Positions 19,105-28,098 of a DNA stretch of 64,000 nucleotides are shown piece by piece. How positions within the stretch are numbered: the first letter of the stretch is position 1; each line of letters starts with the position of its first letter. The stretch is from contig CAKOSH010000007.1 of assembly GCA_934102215.1 (NCBI GenBank), forward strand, positions 34,732 to 98,731. Direction: 5' to 3'. Below the pieces are notes generated by a model. The model did not search any database. It had not been told where the DNA came from and was given only the letters and a program-made list of their open reading frames with translations. The stretch comes from an uncultured Bacilli bacterium (GTDB taxonomy: Bacteria; Bacillota_I; Bacilli_A; RF39; UBA660). Position numbers and translations under genes: made by a program.

Positions 19105-19545
19105 CTATAGGCTTGATAATTTTACATTGATATTAAATGATACTTCTTTATGTAATACTATTGTTACACTATGTACTCCTAAAGTATTAATATCATTACT
19201 AATAATCACTTTCTTTTTATCTATTTGATATCCCATTTTTTCTAGTTCTTCACTTATATTTTTAGAAGTAATACTTCCAAAAACTTTTCCATTATTTCCT
19301 GTTTTTACTTTGAATTCTATTTCTTTATTTTGAAGTTTATTTTTAATTTTATTGCATTCATTAATAAGAGCTTGTTCATTATCTTCTCTTTCTTTTATTT
19401 CACTTTTAAGTACACTAACACTCTTATTTGTATATGGTACAGCTAGACCTTCTGTTATTAAGAACTTAGCATATCCATCTTTAACATCTTTAATTTCATC
19501 CTTTTTTGCTTGTTTCTTAACATCTTTAATAAAAATAACTTTCAT
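19105..19545 (-). CDS. rplI: 50S ribosomal protein L9
   Basis: 146 aa from the ATG at 19545, chosen because GGAGGTGAA lies just upstream and family proteins begin MKVIFIKDV. N-terminal rRNA-binding domain (DEIKDVKDGYAKFLI) and C-terminal domain (GKVFGSITSKNISEEL, LGVHSVTIVLHKEV) joined by a long helix. The usual poly-Gly/Asn turn motifs are diverged but the length is normal. First gene of a six-gene operon ending at ung. Confidence 0.96.
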   Translation of the reverse strand: MKVIFIKDVKKQAKKDEIKDVKDGYAKFLITEGLAVPYTNKSVSVLKSEIKEREDNEQALINECNKIKNKLQNKEIEFKVKTGNNGKVFGSITSKNISEELEKMGYQIDKKKVIISNDINTLGVHSVTIVLHKEVSFNINVKLSSL

Positions 19546-19576
19546 AAAATTCACCTCCAACATTTAATGTAAAAAT

Positions 19577-19582
19577 ATTATA
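19577..19582 (-). promoter_or_regulatory. Promoter of the rplI-dnaB-ung operon
   Basis: On the minus strand TGGTATAAT (extended -10, TATAAT 19582-19577) lies about 30 bp before the L9 start. No good -35 is visible, which fits an extended -10 promoter. Confidence 0.5.
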
Positions 19583-19606
19583 CCACAGAGAAAAGTAAAA
19601 AAGAAG

Positions 19607-19635
19607 TTGTAAATCGTTAAAAAATATTATATACT
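19607..19635 (+). promoter_or_regulatory. Promoter of the 472-aa tail-anchored protein
   Basis: TTGTAA (19607-19612), 17-bp spacer, TATACT (19630-19635). Divergent from the rplI promoter and about 27 bp before the start codon at 19662. Confidence 0.55.
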
Positions 19636-19661
19636 TATTATGGATAATATGGAGGAATTTT

Positions 19662-21080
19662 ATGGATAATAATGAAACATTAAATAAGATTAAACAATTT
19701 GAATCTCTTGTAAAAAAATGTTTAATAGTCAAATTTGGAAAATTTCTACCAGAAAATAAAATGGCTATATTAGAATATCAATCTTTTGTAGATGAAGAAA
19801 TGATTAAAAGCTGTGGTAATGATGATAGTAAATTAAGAGGTACTGTTCTTCGTACTTTACTTGATAATGTTATCGATGTTAAATGTAAAAAAGATTTAGA
19901 AATAGATGGTAAAATAGAAGAAATTGTTTATGGAGAATATCTTCAAGATGCATTAGTTGAAAGTTATGCTAAATATTTTGCTGACATGTACAAATTTGAT
20001 ATAGATGTTAAACCTGATATGGATGAACAATTAAAAGCAGTAGAACTTTTAAAAGAGAAATTAGGTGCTGACTTTGATAAATTGGTATTAAATACAGATG
20101 CAAATACTTTATATGCGATTGCTGGAAGTATTGATCTTATTGAAAAATCTGATGAAGATGCTATCAAAAGACATATAGAAAGATTAAAAGAAGCAGATAA
20201 GATTAATGATAAAGGTGTAAATGTTAATGAAAAATTACAAGATAGTTTTGAAAAACATGGTCAAATTAATATAATTTATTTAAAAGGAAAACAATATGTT
20301 AAATATGTTGATAAAAATGATGTTGTTCATTTAGTTGAAACTGAAGATGAAAAGAAGGTTTCAAAGTTATATAAAGATAAAATTAAAGATGTTGGTCCAA
20401 ATGGTAAAATTAATCCTGATGAATTTTTCAGTGAATTAACTACTATGGTTTCTGAAGAAAATTTAACTGCAACTAAGGATATTGATACAGCATATGTAAA
20501 TCATGAAGAAGTTAATATGTTATCTTTTATACATAGTGCAGAAGCTTATAAAAATGATGTTAAAGGTGATAAAGTTACTCATACTAAAAACAATGATATA
20601 CATGTTCTTGAAAATAGTAATGATGTAGTTGTTACTGAATCTAATAGTGATGGAATTGTTACTTCTAATGTTGTTTCACACAATGATAACGGAATTTCTA
20701 ATAATTTTACTACTGATAGTCCTCAAAAAATGCAAGAAAATGATGATGTTATATTAAGTGCTAATAAATATGAAGAATTATGTAATAAATTTAAAAGTGG
20801 TAGTAATTTAAGTTTAGAAGAGTTAAGAGCACTTAAGAAATATGAAGAAATGTATATGAAAGGCTATGGAGTTCATCCACAAGGTAATATTCCAAGTGCA
20901 GAACTAGAAGAAAAAAGAGTTGATTCACTTAATAATGATGGTCCTGTTCTTCGTATGAATAGTAATGACAAAAGATTTGCTGGATTCACTAGTAAATATT
21001 TGATAGCCTATATAGTTATTATGACAATATGTTTAGGAATTATATTGGGTGCTACTGTATTTAAGTTTATTCATAGATAA
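19662..21080 (+). CDS. Tail-anchored protein of unknown function, 472 aa
   Basis: Not recognised. Residues 1-175 are helical and acidic, 200-290 contain YLKGKQYVKYVDKNDVVHLV, and a low-complexity Asn/Asp/Val/Ser region (about 300-360) precedes a short helical motif (LSLEELRALKKYEEMYMKGY). The C-terminus is one membrane segment (YLIAYIVIMTICLGIILGAT) with a 10-residue tail, so the bulk is probably cytoplasmic. GGAGGAA precedes ATG. It has its own promoter and ends at a bidirectional terminator. Confidence 0.7.
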   Translation: MDNNETLNKIKQFESLVKKCLIVKFGKFLPENKMAILEYQSFVDEEMIKSCGNDDSKLRGTVLRTLLDNVIDVKCKKDLEIDGKIEEIVYGEYLQDALVESYAKYFADMYKFDIDVKPDMDEQLKAVELLKEKLGADFDKLVLNTDANTLYAIAGSIDLIEKSDEDAIKRHIERLKEADKINDKGVNVNEKLQDSFEKHGQINIIYLKGKQYVKYVDKNDVVHLVETEDEKKVSKLYKDKIKDVGPNGKINPDEFFSELTTMVSEENLTATKDIDTAYVNHEEVNMLSFIHSAEAYKNDVKGDKVTHTKNNDIHVLENSNDVVVTESNSDGIVTSNVVSHNDNGISNNFTTDSPQKMQENDDVILSANKYEELCNKFKSGSNLSLEELRALKKYEEMYMKGYGVHPQGNIPSAELEEKRVDSLNNDGPVLRMNSNDKRFAGFTSKYLIAYIVIMTICLGIILGATVFKFIHR

Positions 21081-21092
21081 TTATTGCAAACT

Positions 21093-21120
21093 AAAAGAGT
21101 TATATTTTTAACTCTTTTTT
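21093..21120. terminator. Bidirectional terminator
   Basis: Ten-bp stem AAAAGAGTTA/TAACTCTTTT with T-runs on both strands, lying between the convergent 472-aa gene and cse60 and overlapping the cse60 stop. Confidence 0.75.
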
Positions 21121-21290
21121 TCTTGATAAACAATCATTGCTGAAAAACAATATACTTGCTCTTCTCCAAATATTGATACTGCTGTTCTAAATTGTATTTC
21201 TATTATTTCATTTTCAGTTGTTTCTAAAAATGCATTTACGCTCCTTTCTAAATCTTTTTCGTGACTTTCATCAATTATTTTAACTTTCAT
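21108..21290 (-). CDS. cse60: Sporulation protein Cse60 family
   Basis: 60 aa, close to the Bacillus family length. MKVKIIDESHEKDLERSVN at the start and EEQVYCFSAMIVYQE at the end are the Cse60 hallmarks. In B. subtilis the gene is expressed in the mother cell under sigma-E; its biochemical role is not known. With GerQ it supports a sporulating ancestry, though two genes do not prove the organism sporulates. Confidence 0.88.
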   Translation of the reverse strand: MKVKIIDESHEKDLERSVNAFLETTENEIIEIQFRTAVSIFGEEQVYCFSAMIVYQEKKS

Positions 21291-21326
21291 TTATTTCACC
21301 AATTATATTTTATAACTATAAATTAA

Positions 21327-21358
21327 AAAATAATGTCGAATTATCAACATTATTTTTT
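21327..21358. terminator. Terminator of the YihY/GGDEF operon
   Basis: A long stem AAAAAATAATGT/ACATTATTTTTT with a 10-nt loop, T-rich on both sides. It overlaps the end of the YihY gene. Confidence 0.65.
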
Positions 21359-22219
21359 CTTTTTTTCTTCTTGAACTCTTTTTCTTATTTCATCAAGTAT
21401 TATTGTGTTTGTTTGTTCTATACCTTCTTCTGTTTTATTTTTATTTAAGCAAAGTCCAATAACAAATATATATGCTAGTATATAGAACCATAATAATAGC
21501 ATCACTATATTAGCAAGGTTGCCATAAACTATATCATATCTTGCTACATTATTTATATAGTATGAATATATTGCTGTTATTATCAACCATGATACTGATG
21601 TAAATAAAGCTCCTTTATTTGTATATTTACTAGGTATTCTCTCATCTGGTGCGATTGTATATACAACTTTAATTATAAAGAATACAACAAGTAATGATAC
21701 TGGAACTTGTAAGATAATATATAATGTTCCAACTATCTTTTCATGTGTAGTAAATATATCTGTAAACATACCTATTACTGTCAATATTGATTTACCAAGA
21801 AGTGGTACTATTACCATGAATGCAAATAGTGAAATAATACATATTGCTAATATTATTGATTTAACTATTCTTTTTATTAATGGTGCATTTTCTACATTAT
21901 ATATTGTATTACTTGCGATTATAATAGCATTACAACTATTTATCACAACTATTAAACCTAATATAATTGTCATTAATGAATCTGCTGTTAGTTCTGATGT
22001 AAATATTGGTTGTAATAACTCCACAACACTCTTTGGAAACGTACTTGTTAAGAAATTATTAACTGTATCCATAGGTAAATTAAATGTTGTAAGTATATAT
22101 ACTATCAATGTTAATATTGGTATTATTGATAAAAAGAATGAATATGCAAGATTTCCTGGTAGAATTCCCATTTCTTTTCCAAATATCAAATTGTATAATT
22201 TACTTAATTTTTCTTTCAT
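21350..22219 (-). CDS. YihY/BrkB family membrane protein
   Basis: 289 aa, six membrane segments. N-terminal motif GNLAYSFFLSIIPILTLIVY and the later SWLIITAIYSYYINNVARYD then YGNLANIVMLLLWFYI are characteristic of the YihY (formerly RNase BN/BrkB) family of inner-membrane proteins, whose function is poorly defined. Acidic/basic cytoplasmic tail at the C-terminus. Its ATG overlaps the stop of the diguanylate cyclase gene (TAATG). Confidence 0.9.
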   Translation of the reverse strand: MKEKLSKLYNLIFGKEMGILPGNLAYSFFLSIIPILTLIVYILTTFNLPMDTVNNFLTSTFPKSVVELLQPIFTSELTADSLMTIILGLIVVINSCNAIIIASNTIYNVENAPLIKRIVKSIILAICIISLFAFMVIVPLLGKSILTVIGMFTDIFTTHEKIVGTLYIILQVPVSLLVVFFIIKVVYTIAPDERIPSKYTNKGALFTSVSWLIITAIYSYYINNVARYDIVYGNLANIVMLLLWFYILAYIFVIGLCLNKNKTEEGIEQTNTIILDEIRKRVQEEKKKK

Positions 22220-24249
22220 TAGGCATTACCTTTTGATTTTTTTATCATTAATAGTGAATCATTAATCGCATCATCTATTGTTGTTTGCTCATTAGTAATC
22301 ATACTATATCCAATAGATACTCCATAGTCTTTATGAGGTAAACTTGATAATAATTCACGATTTAATTTATGAATATATGAACCTATTTTCTTTTCATCAT
22401 ATCCTACTAGATAAATCATAAATTCATCACCATCAGTTCTCATTATTTCAGAATTATCTCTTTGTGTTTTAATAAGAACATTTGCTACAGCCTTAATTTG
22501 ATTATCTCCAGCTTCATGACCTTTTCTATCATTTAATAATTTTAATTTATTAATATCAATTACTACTATTGCTTGAGGATATACTTTAGTTCCTGACCAA
22601 AAATCAATATTATCATTTAAATAGTTTCTATTCTTTAGATTAGTCATCGCATCAAAATAGTAAAGTCTGTCTTCTTTTTTAATCTTTTTAACATATAATG
22701 ATTTCTTTATTATAGTGTAAACTACAAATCCTACTATTAAAGCTCCAACTACTATATATAATAAATTACTCATTATGAAATTAAATAATCTATTATTCTT
22801 AAGTGTTTCTATTACTCCTACTACACTTTCATTTTTCATTTCATTTGAACTAAGTGTACTTAAATAGAAATCAAATAATTTATTAAATGCAGTGTTTGAT
22901 TTATTAAGTAAGAATGAATTATTTAATTTAACACTTTCTATTGCTCTAATACTATAATTTTTAAGTGATGAATCTTTATAATAATCATATACTTCTTTTT
23001 CTATTATTATAATTGAATCTTTATCAACATTTTTAACTAATGTTTTTACAGTAGCAAAGTCTTTTATTTCAAATAAGTTTTTACTTGCCATATTATATTT
23101 AAGATTCATATTTGAAAGCATTGATACATTCATATTAACTAAACTATATAATGAGTTTACTACAAGATTATTATCTACATGAGCAAGTACTACATATTCT
23201 GTAGGTCCAAGTGTTCTACTACTTGTGTAATTATCACTACTAAGTGAATAATAGTTCATTGCTAAATCTATTTTCTTATTCGCAAGAGCATCATTTAATT
23301 CTTTTGTATCTTTATATTCTATATATTTATATGTTACACCTGTCATATCAGCAAACTTGCTTAAATATGTATTAGTAAGTCCCGTGAAATTCTTTCTTAT
23401 TTTACCTTCATATGGAAGATTTTCTATATATCCAACTATGAAGTCTTCATTTGTTATTGATTCTTTTTCTATTTCAGTATAATTTTTAGCTGTATAATAT
23501 ATGTCTAAGAAATATTCATTAATATTACTTTTTGCTTTGCTTTCCCATCTATAATAGAACTTTTTCATTATGTTTATTAAGTCTGTATTTTCATTTTCTT
23601 TTTCATTAAGTTCTAAACAATAATATGAATAAAGTCCATCTAAATGATATACTATTTCATAATCATTAGTAACAATATCATTTATATATTTATACATAGG
23701 TACTATCATATAACTTATTGTCTTATTATCATATGCTGTTGAAAGTTCATTATATGTTGAGAAACTTTGTATATTAATATTTTTATATGCTGTTAAATAT
23801 AGTGAAACAGTTTCATTATCTTTTTCAAGAACACCTACTGTTGTACCACCTAAATCTGTTAGTTTATTAATACTATCTTTTTCACCTACTACAATGAAAT
23901 GGTCTTTATATATAACTATGTCTTCATTACCAGCATAGTTTTTATTTATAAGTTTTATATCAGTTGTATCAGTTGTTACTATATTTAAATTAAGACCTGT
24001 ATCTTCCTTTAATGCATTTAAATATTCATAATATACACCTTTACCATTGTTTGTGAATATTGGAAGTGAAGGTTCTACGTATACGTCAAATGTTGTATCT
24101 GTATTTTCACTTATCCATTTCTTTTCACTATAAGAATAATTATTTACTGTACTTGTTATATAATATAAAGTTCCTAAAAATGCTGAAACTAATACTATAA
24201 TTACAATAAACGCTATTATAATATTCTTTTTCTTTTTATTATTTTTCAT
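22219..24249 (-). CDS. Periplasmic-binding-domain diguanylate cyclase
   Basis: 676 aa. One N-terminal membrane segment, two tandem solute-binding-protein-like domains (about residues 50-250 and 265-470; the second begins FIVGYIENLPYEG), a second membrane segment (about 495-515) and a C-terminal GGDEF domain (DAMTNLKNRNYLN, VIDINKLKLLNDRKGHEAGD). The signature loop reads TDGDEF near residue 607, so the first Gly is Asp. No RxxD inhibitory site precedes it. It probably makes c-di-GMP in response to an extracellular ligand, if active. Confidence 0.9.
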   Translation of the reverse strand: MKNNKKKKNIIIAFIVIIVLVSAFLGTLYYITSTVNNYSYSEKKWISENTDTTFDVYVEPSLPIFTNNGKGVYYEYLNALKEDTGLNLNIVTTDTTDIKLINKNYAGNEDIVIYKDHFIVVGEKDSINKLTDLGGTTVGVLEKDNETVSLYLTAYKNINIQSFSTYNELSTAYDNKTISYMIVPMYKYINDIVTNDYEIVYHLDGLYSYYCLELNEKENENTDLINIMKKFYYRWESKAKSNINEYFLDIYYTAKNYTEIEKESITNEDFIVGYIENLPYEGKIRKNFTGLTNTYLSKFADMTGVTYKYIEYKDTKELNDALANKKIDLAMNYYSLSSDNYTSSRTLGPTEYVVLAHVDNNLVVNSLYSLVNMNVSMLSNMNLKYNMASKNLFEIKDFATVKTLVKNVDKDSIIIIEKEVYDYYKDSSLKNYSIRAIESVKLNNSFLLNKSNTAFNKLFDFYLSTLSSNEMKNESVVGVIETLKNNRLFNFIMSNLLYIVVGALIVGFVVYTIIKKSLYVKKIKKEDRLYYFDAMTNLKNRNYLNDNIDFWSGTKVYPQAIVVIDINKLKLLNDRKGHEAGDNQIKAVANVLIKTQRDNSEIMRTDGDEFMIYLVGYDEKKIGSYIHKLNRELLSSLPHKDYGVSIGYSMITNEQTTIDDAINDSLLMIKKSKGNA

Positions 24250-24250
24250 A

Positions 24251-24709
24251 CTACCATACTACCTTTAAACTATTAGAACTTTTAGCTCCAAATACTGGAA
24301 AATTTTCATTTTCTTCTTCACCAGAATAAGTTAATATAAAGTGAACATCATAATATGTTAAATTATTTTCTCCTATCTTTTCTAGTGATTTTTCAGCTAA
24401 AGATTCTGCTTCACTAACTTTTAATGTTTCTTTAAAGTCTATATCAATATATATTACTCTACCTTCAGTATTCACTTTTATAGTTCCTACTTTTGAATTA
24501 TCACTATATAATGATTTTATTTCATCTTGTAAATTTGAACTTAATGGATAATTTTCTATACCATTTAGTCTATTTCCATATTTACTTCCACCTGCGCCAG
24601 CATAAAAGAATTTATAAAATAATATTCCTATTGCTATAATACATACTAATAAAATTCCTAGTAATACTAATAAAACTTTATTATTTCTTATTTTTTTGTT
24701 TTTTCCCAT
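24251..24709 (-). CDS. Single-pass membrane protein, unknown
   Basis: 152 aa. Basic N-terminus, one membrane segment (about 12-32) followed by AGAGGSKYGNRL and an extracytoplasmic domain of about 110 residues (VGTIKVNTEGRVIYIDIDF, LTYYDVHFILTYSG). The beta-alpha pattern suggests a small compact domain, but I cannot name the family. It precedes the diguanylate cyclase by 1 bp and may be part of the same sensing unit. AAGGAAGGTG lies upstream of its start. Confidence 0.7.
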   Translation of the reverse strand: MGKNKKIRNNKVLLVLLGILLVCIIAIGILFYKFFYAGAGGSKYGNRLNGIENYPLSSNLQDEIKSLYSDNSKVGTIKVNTEGRVIYIDIDFKETLKVSEAESLAEKSLEKIGENNLTYYDVHFILTYSGEEENENFPVFGAKSSNSLKVVW

Positions 24710-24757
24710 ATTTAATTAAACACCTTCCTTGGTTTTTTTATATTATACAATATTTTA

Positions 24758-26740
24758 CTATTTATTTCTAGTATACCCTATTATTTCATATAATTTTTCT
24801 TGATTCCAAATTGGAATATTTAGTTCTATTGCTTTATCTCTTTTACTTCCTGGATTTTCTCCAACTAAAACAACATCTGTTTTTTTACTTACTGATTCGC
24901 TTGTAAGACCACCATGTAATTCAATATATTCTTTTATTTCTTCACGTGTCATTCCATCAAATGTTCCTGTTATTACGAATTTTTTATCTTTGAATTCTTC
25001 GCTTTCAGTAATAGTTTTACCATTATATGTCATATTTACACCTAGTTTTTTAAGTTCATTAATTTCTTCAAGGTTTTTTTCATCTTTAAAGTAATCTACT
25101 ATGTTTTTTGATAATGTTTCACCTATATCCCTTATTGTAGCAAGTTCTTCTTCTGTTGCATCCATTAGAGAATCTATACTTGTGTAATATTTGCATAATT
25201 GTTTTGCTGTTTTAGCACCTATTCCATTTATGCCAAGAGCGAATAGTAATCTATCTAGTTCATTAGACTTAGATTTTTCTATACTTTCAAGTATAGAATC
25301 AACACTTTTATTTCCAAATCCTTCTAGTTCTATTAATTCCTCTCTCTTAGTATCTAGTTTATATATGTCACTAATTCTTCTAATATATCCATAATTATAA
25401 AAATCTTCAATTATTTTATCTCCAAGACCATCTATATTCATAGCATTTCTACTTACATAATGAATTAGACTTTCTATTTTTCTTGCTGGACAATGAATAT
25501 TTGTACAAAAATAGTCTACCATTTTATCTTTTTGTACTAGTTTACTTCCACACATTGGACAGCTTTCTATCATACTAAATGGCTTTTCACTTCCATTTCT
25601 TCTTGATAATTCTACTCTATCAACTGCCGGTATTACATCTCCTGCTTTATAAATATACACGTAATCTCCAATTCGTATATCTTTTTCAATGCAATAATCA
25701 GCATTATGAAGTGTAGCTCTTGAAATTGTACTTCCCATAACCCTTACTGGTTCTAAAACAGCATTTGGTGTTATTTGACCTGTTCTTCCAACTGTAAAAA
25801 TTATATCAGTTAGTTTTGTAAGAACATGTTCTGGTGGAAACTTATATGCAGTAGCCCATTTTGGCACTTTTGCTGTAAATCCAAGTTCCCTTTGCATTTC
25901 AATATCATTTACTTTTATTACGATACCATCTATTTCATAAGGAAGTGTATCTCTTTTAATAGTCCATTCTTCTATATATTTTAAAACTTCATCAATATTC
26001 TTACATAATTTTATGTTAGGATTTACTATGAAACCTAATTTTTTCATATACATTAATGTTTCATAATGAGTTTTAAATGGTGTTAATGGATAATGATATA
26101 AAAACGCATCAAGTCCTCTATGTGCTGCTATGTTTGAATCAAGTTGTCTTATTGATCCAGCCGCAGCATTTCTTGGATTTTGAAATTTATTTTCGCCATG
26201 TTCCTCGCAATATTTATTAAGTTTTTCAAAACTTTTCTTTGGCATGTATATTTCACCACGAATATCTAAATCTACTGCCTCTTTTAATTTATGTGGTATT
26301 GTTTTAATTGTTTTAACATTGTGAGTTATATCTTCACCAGTAGTTCCATCTCCACGAGTAGCCGCTCTTGTGAATTTGCCATTTTTATATTCAAGACTAA
26401 CTGCAAGACCGTCTATTTTAAGTTCACATACATATTCATGACTAGGGAATACTTCTGATATTTTTCTATCAAAATCTCTTATTTCTTCTTCATTAAATAC
26501 GTTTCCTAAACTCATCATAGGCACAGCATGAGTAACTTTTTTAAATTCAGAAATTATTTCTCCACCTATTTTTCTAGTTGGTGAATCATCTCTTACCCAT
26601 TCTGGATGTGAAGACTCTATTCTTATTAATTCTTGCATTAATCTATCGTATTCTGCATCATCAACAGTCGGTCTATCTAATGTATAATATTCATATGAGT
26701 ATTTATTTAAAAGATCAATTATTTCGTTCATTCTGTCCAT
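24758..26740 (-). CDS. ligA: NAD-dependent DNA ligase
   Basis: 660 aa, full length. Ia domain, adenylation motif CELKIDGLAVSLEY (Lys near 108), oligonucleotide-binding domain (HNADYCIEKDIRIGDYV), zinc finger with four Cys (CPMC and CTNIHC), helix-hairpin-helix repeats and C-terminal BRCT (FVITGTFDGMTREEIKEYIE). Seals nicks in replication and repair. No pcrA or gatC gene is adjacent within this window. It reads away from the tRNA-Gly on the other strand. Confidence 0.97.
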   Translation of the reverse strand: MDRMNEIIDLLNKYSYEYYTLDRPTVDDAEYDRLMQELIRIESSHPEWVRDDSPTRKIGGEIISEFKKVTHAVPMMSLGNVFNEEEIRDFDRKISEVFPSHEYVCELKIDGLAVSLEYKNGKFTRAATRGDGTTGEDITHNVKTIKTIPHKLKEAVDLDIRGEIYMPKKSFEKLNKYCEEHGENKFQNPRNAAAGSIRQLDSNIAAHRGLDAFLYHYPLTPFKTHYETLMYMKKLGFIVNPNIKLCKNIDEVLKYIEEWTIKRDTLPYEIDGIVIKVNDIEMQRELGFTAKVPKWATAYKFPPEHVLTKLTDIIFTVGRTGQITPNAVLEPVRVMGSTISRATLHNADYCIEKDIRIGDYVYIYKAGDVIPAVDRVELSRRNGSEKPFSMIESCPMCGSKLVQKDKMVDYFCTNIHCPARKIESLIHYVSRNAMNIDGLGDKIIEDFYNYGYIRRISDIYKLDTKREELIELEGFGNKSVDSILESIEKSKSNELDRLLFALGINGIGAKTAKQLCKYYTSIDSLMDATEEELATIRDIGETLSKNIVDYFKDEKNLEEINELKKLGVNMTYNGKTITESEEFKDKKFVITGTFDGMTREEIKEYIELHGGLTSESVSKKTDVVLVGENPGSKRDKAIELNIPIWNQEKLYEIIGYTRNK

Positions 26741-26867
26741 TTCTAATCACCTATTAATATTATATAACAATTAATATTTATTATAAAGAAAAAGTGGTCT
26801 AGAAAATTAAACCATTTATAATTATTTAGGATTTATTTAATATTTTAAACTTTTTTCTTCAAAGATA

Positions 26868-26896
26868 TTGACAATCGGACCCATTTCTAGTAAAAT
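26868..26896 (+). promoter_or_regulatory. Promoter of tRNA-Gly
   Basis: TTGACA (26868-26873), 17-bp spacer, TAAAAT (26891-26896), 19 bp before the mature tRNA. The spacer contains an 11-bp inverted copy of the tRNA T-arm (see finding). Confidence 0.7.
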
Positions 26897-26915
26897 GAAT
26901 CTTGCATTTAGCGAT

Positions 26916-26989
26916 GCAGGTGTAGTTTAATGGTAGAACTCTAGCCTTCCAAGCTAATAACGTGGGTCCGATTCCCATCACCTGCTCCA
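26916..26989 (+). tRNA. tRNA-Gly, anticodon TCC
   Basis: 74 nt including encoded CCA. Acceptor GCAGGTG/CACCTGC, D-loop with GG, anticodon loop CTTCCAA (anticodon TCC), T-loop TCCGATT. Two oddities: C27 x A43 mismatch at the top of the anticodon stem, and C instead of T at position 55 of the T-loop. The 3' part from 26974 is the phage attachment core, so that part was re-supplied by the phage on integration; the oddities lie in the host-derived part. Confidence 0.9.
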
Positions 26990-26991
26990 AT
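26974..26991 (+). repeat. attL core (tRNA-Gly 3' end)
   Basis: CCCATCACCTGCTCCAAT, identical to 63914-63931. Covers the T-stem 3' strand, acceptor strand and CCA of the tRNA, so integration reconstitutes the tRNA. Confidence 0.95.
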
Positions 26992-27000
26992 AAAATCAAC

Positions 27001-27027
27001 AAAATCCCTTAAAATAAGGGATTTTTT
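27001..27027 (+). terminator. Phage-supplied tRNA-Gly terminator
   Basis: An 11-bp stem AAAATCCCTTA/TAAGGGATTTT with a 3-nt loop and T-run, 11 bp after the tRNA and inside the prophage. It replaces the host terminator displaced to 63939-63973. Confidence 0.8.
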
Positions 27028-27048
27028 ATTATTAATTTTATCAAAAAT

Positions 27049-27101
27049 ATGGTAATTTTCCATATTTTCCACCTATTTCATGGTAATTTTATGGTAATTT
27101 T
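27049..27101. repeat. Left integrase arm-type sites (three copies)
   Basis: ATGGTAATTTT occurs at 27049-27059, 27080-27090 and 27091-27101. The same 11-mer is at the right prophage end (63846-63856). The position near both att cores and the spacing are those of arm-type integrase binding sites. Confidence 0.7.
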
Positions 27102-27113
27102 TGCGAACAAAAA

Positions 27114-27554
27114 ATGAACTGCAAAAATTTTAAAATAAGAAGTAAAAAAAATAAAAAATATTGTTATTGTACACTCTTAAAAAAGGAAGTATCATTTAAC
27201 TGTTATAGAGAATGTGATAGTAAAGAGTACAAGCAATACAAATTAATTAATAATAGAACAACTAGGCAATCTAAGCTGGATAAAAGTAGAACTGAATCAT
27301 TATTTACAGATAATCTAAAAACATGTTATTTGTGTGGTTGCAAAAAAGAACATCTTCATGAAGTCTTTTGTGGACGAAATAGAAGTAATTCTATTAAGTA
27401 TGGATTATTTATACCTGTATGTGAAAAGTGTCATAGGAAGTGTCATAAAGATACTGATTTAATTGATTCTTTGCATAAAAAAGGACAATTACTATTTATG
27501 CGTAATTATCCTGAATTAGAATTTGTTGATGTATTTAAAACTAATTATTTATAA
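27114..27554 (+). CDS. Small Cys-rich HNH-like phage protein
   Basis: 146 aa. N-terminal CKNFKIRSKKNKKYCYC with further Cys at ECDSKEYK is a zinc-ribbon-like start that I associate with prophage genes located beside att sites. The C-terminal half (CYLCGCKK, LHEVFCGRNRSNSIKYGLFI, CEKCHRKCHKD) resembles HNH endonuclease folds: CxxC, H-E-F-G-R-S-GL and a C-terminal CH-CH. The second His of the usual HH is replaced (LHEVF), so activity is unsure. No clear Shine-Dalgarno. Convergent with the toxin-like gene; the last 14 bp overlap. Confidence 0.6.
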   Translation: MNCKNFKIRSKKNKKYCYCTLLKKEVSFNCYRECDSKEYKQYKLINNRTTRQSKLDKSRTESLFTDNLKTCYLCGCKKEHLHEVFCGRNRSNSIKYGLFIPVCEKCHRKCHKDTDLIDSLHKKGQLLFMRNYPELEFVDVFKTNYL

Positions 27555-28098
27555 GTTCTAATATTTTTTCTAGTTTACATGAGTTATTTTTATTATGCTT
27601 GTATGTTTTAGGTATTGAATTATGCATAAATTTACCGCCTTTATACCATTCCCCATATATTGCTAAATGGTATAAGTCAATCAATATTAATGACGCGTTC
27701 TTTCCACTATATCTTATAAAGAAATGTAATCTTTCATCATTTTTATTATTTAATTTTAAAATATAAGGGATATCAGATATTTTATACTTTGTTTTTTGCG
27801 TACCATTTATTATTTGTAATAATCTTTCTATTCTATAATCATTCTCTAATTCATATCCCATAAAATCATCTAAAAAATTAGAACCATCTACCAAATAATT
27901 AAGATATATATCTACTACCATATTATATACATCTTCGTCTTCACTTAATGACATATTCGTAAACTTCAGTTTTTCATCATTAAATGATTTTAATCCACGT
28001 TCAAAATTAAACTCTTTTATACTTAAAATATCTTTTGCTCTACTCTTTATATCAAATCTATTTTTAATAATATTAAGTTCTAAACTACTTGGCTGCAT
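27541..28098 (-). CDS. Putative toxin partner of the Panacea protein
   Basis: 185 aa, unrecognised. Hydrophilic, helical N-terminus; the C-terminal half contains DERLHFFIRYSG then ASLILIDLYHLAIYGEW and a basic end (KTYKHNKNNSCKLEKILEL). Its ATG lies inside the 3' end of the Panacea gene (14-bp overlap), the usual tight coupling of antitoxin-then-toxin operons. Toxin activity is inferred only from this context; the fold is unknown to me. Confidence 0.5.
   Translation of the reverse strand: MQPSSLELNIIKNRFDIKSRAKDILSIKEFNFERGLKSFNDEKLKFTNMSLSEDEDVYNMVVDIYLNYLVDGSNFLDDFMGYELENDYRIERLLQIINGTQKTKYKISDIPYILKLNNKNDERLHFFIRYSGKNASLILIDLYHLAIYGEWYKGGKFMHNSIPKTYKHNKNNSCKLEKILELINN

Noticed and set aside
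21816..22265. 149-codon open frame on the plus strand
   Set aside because: Antisense to the YihY gene; hydrophobic only because the sense gene encodes membrane segments.
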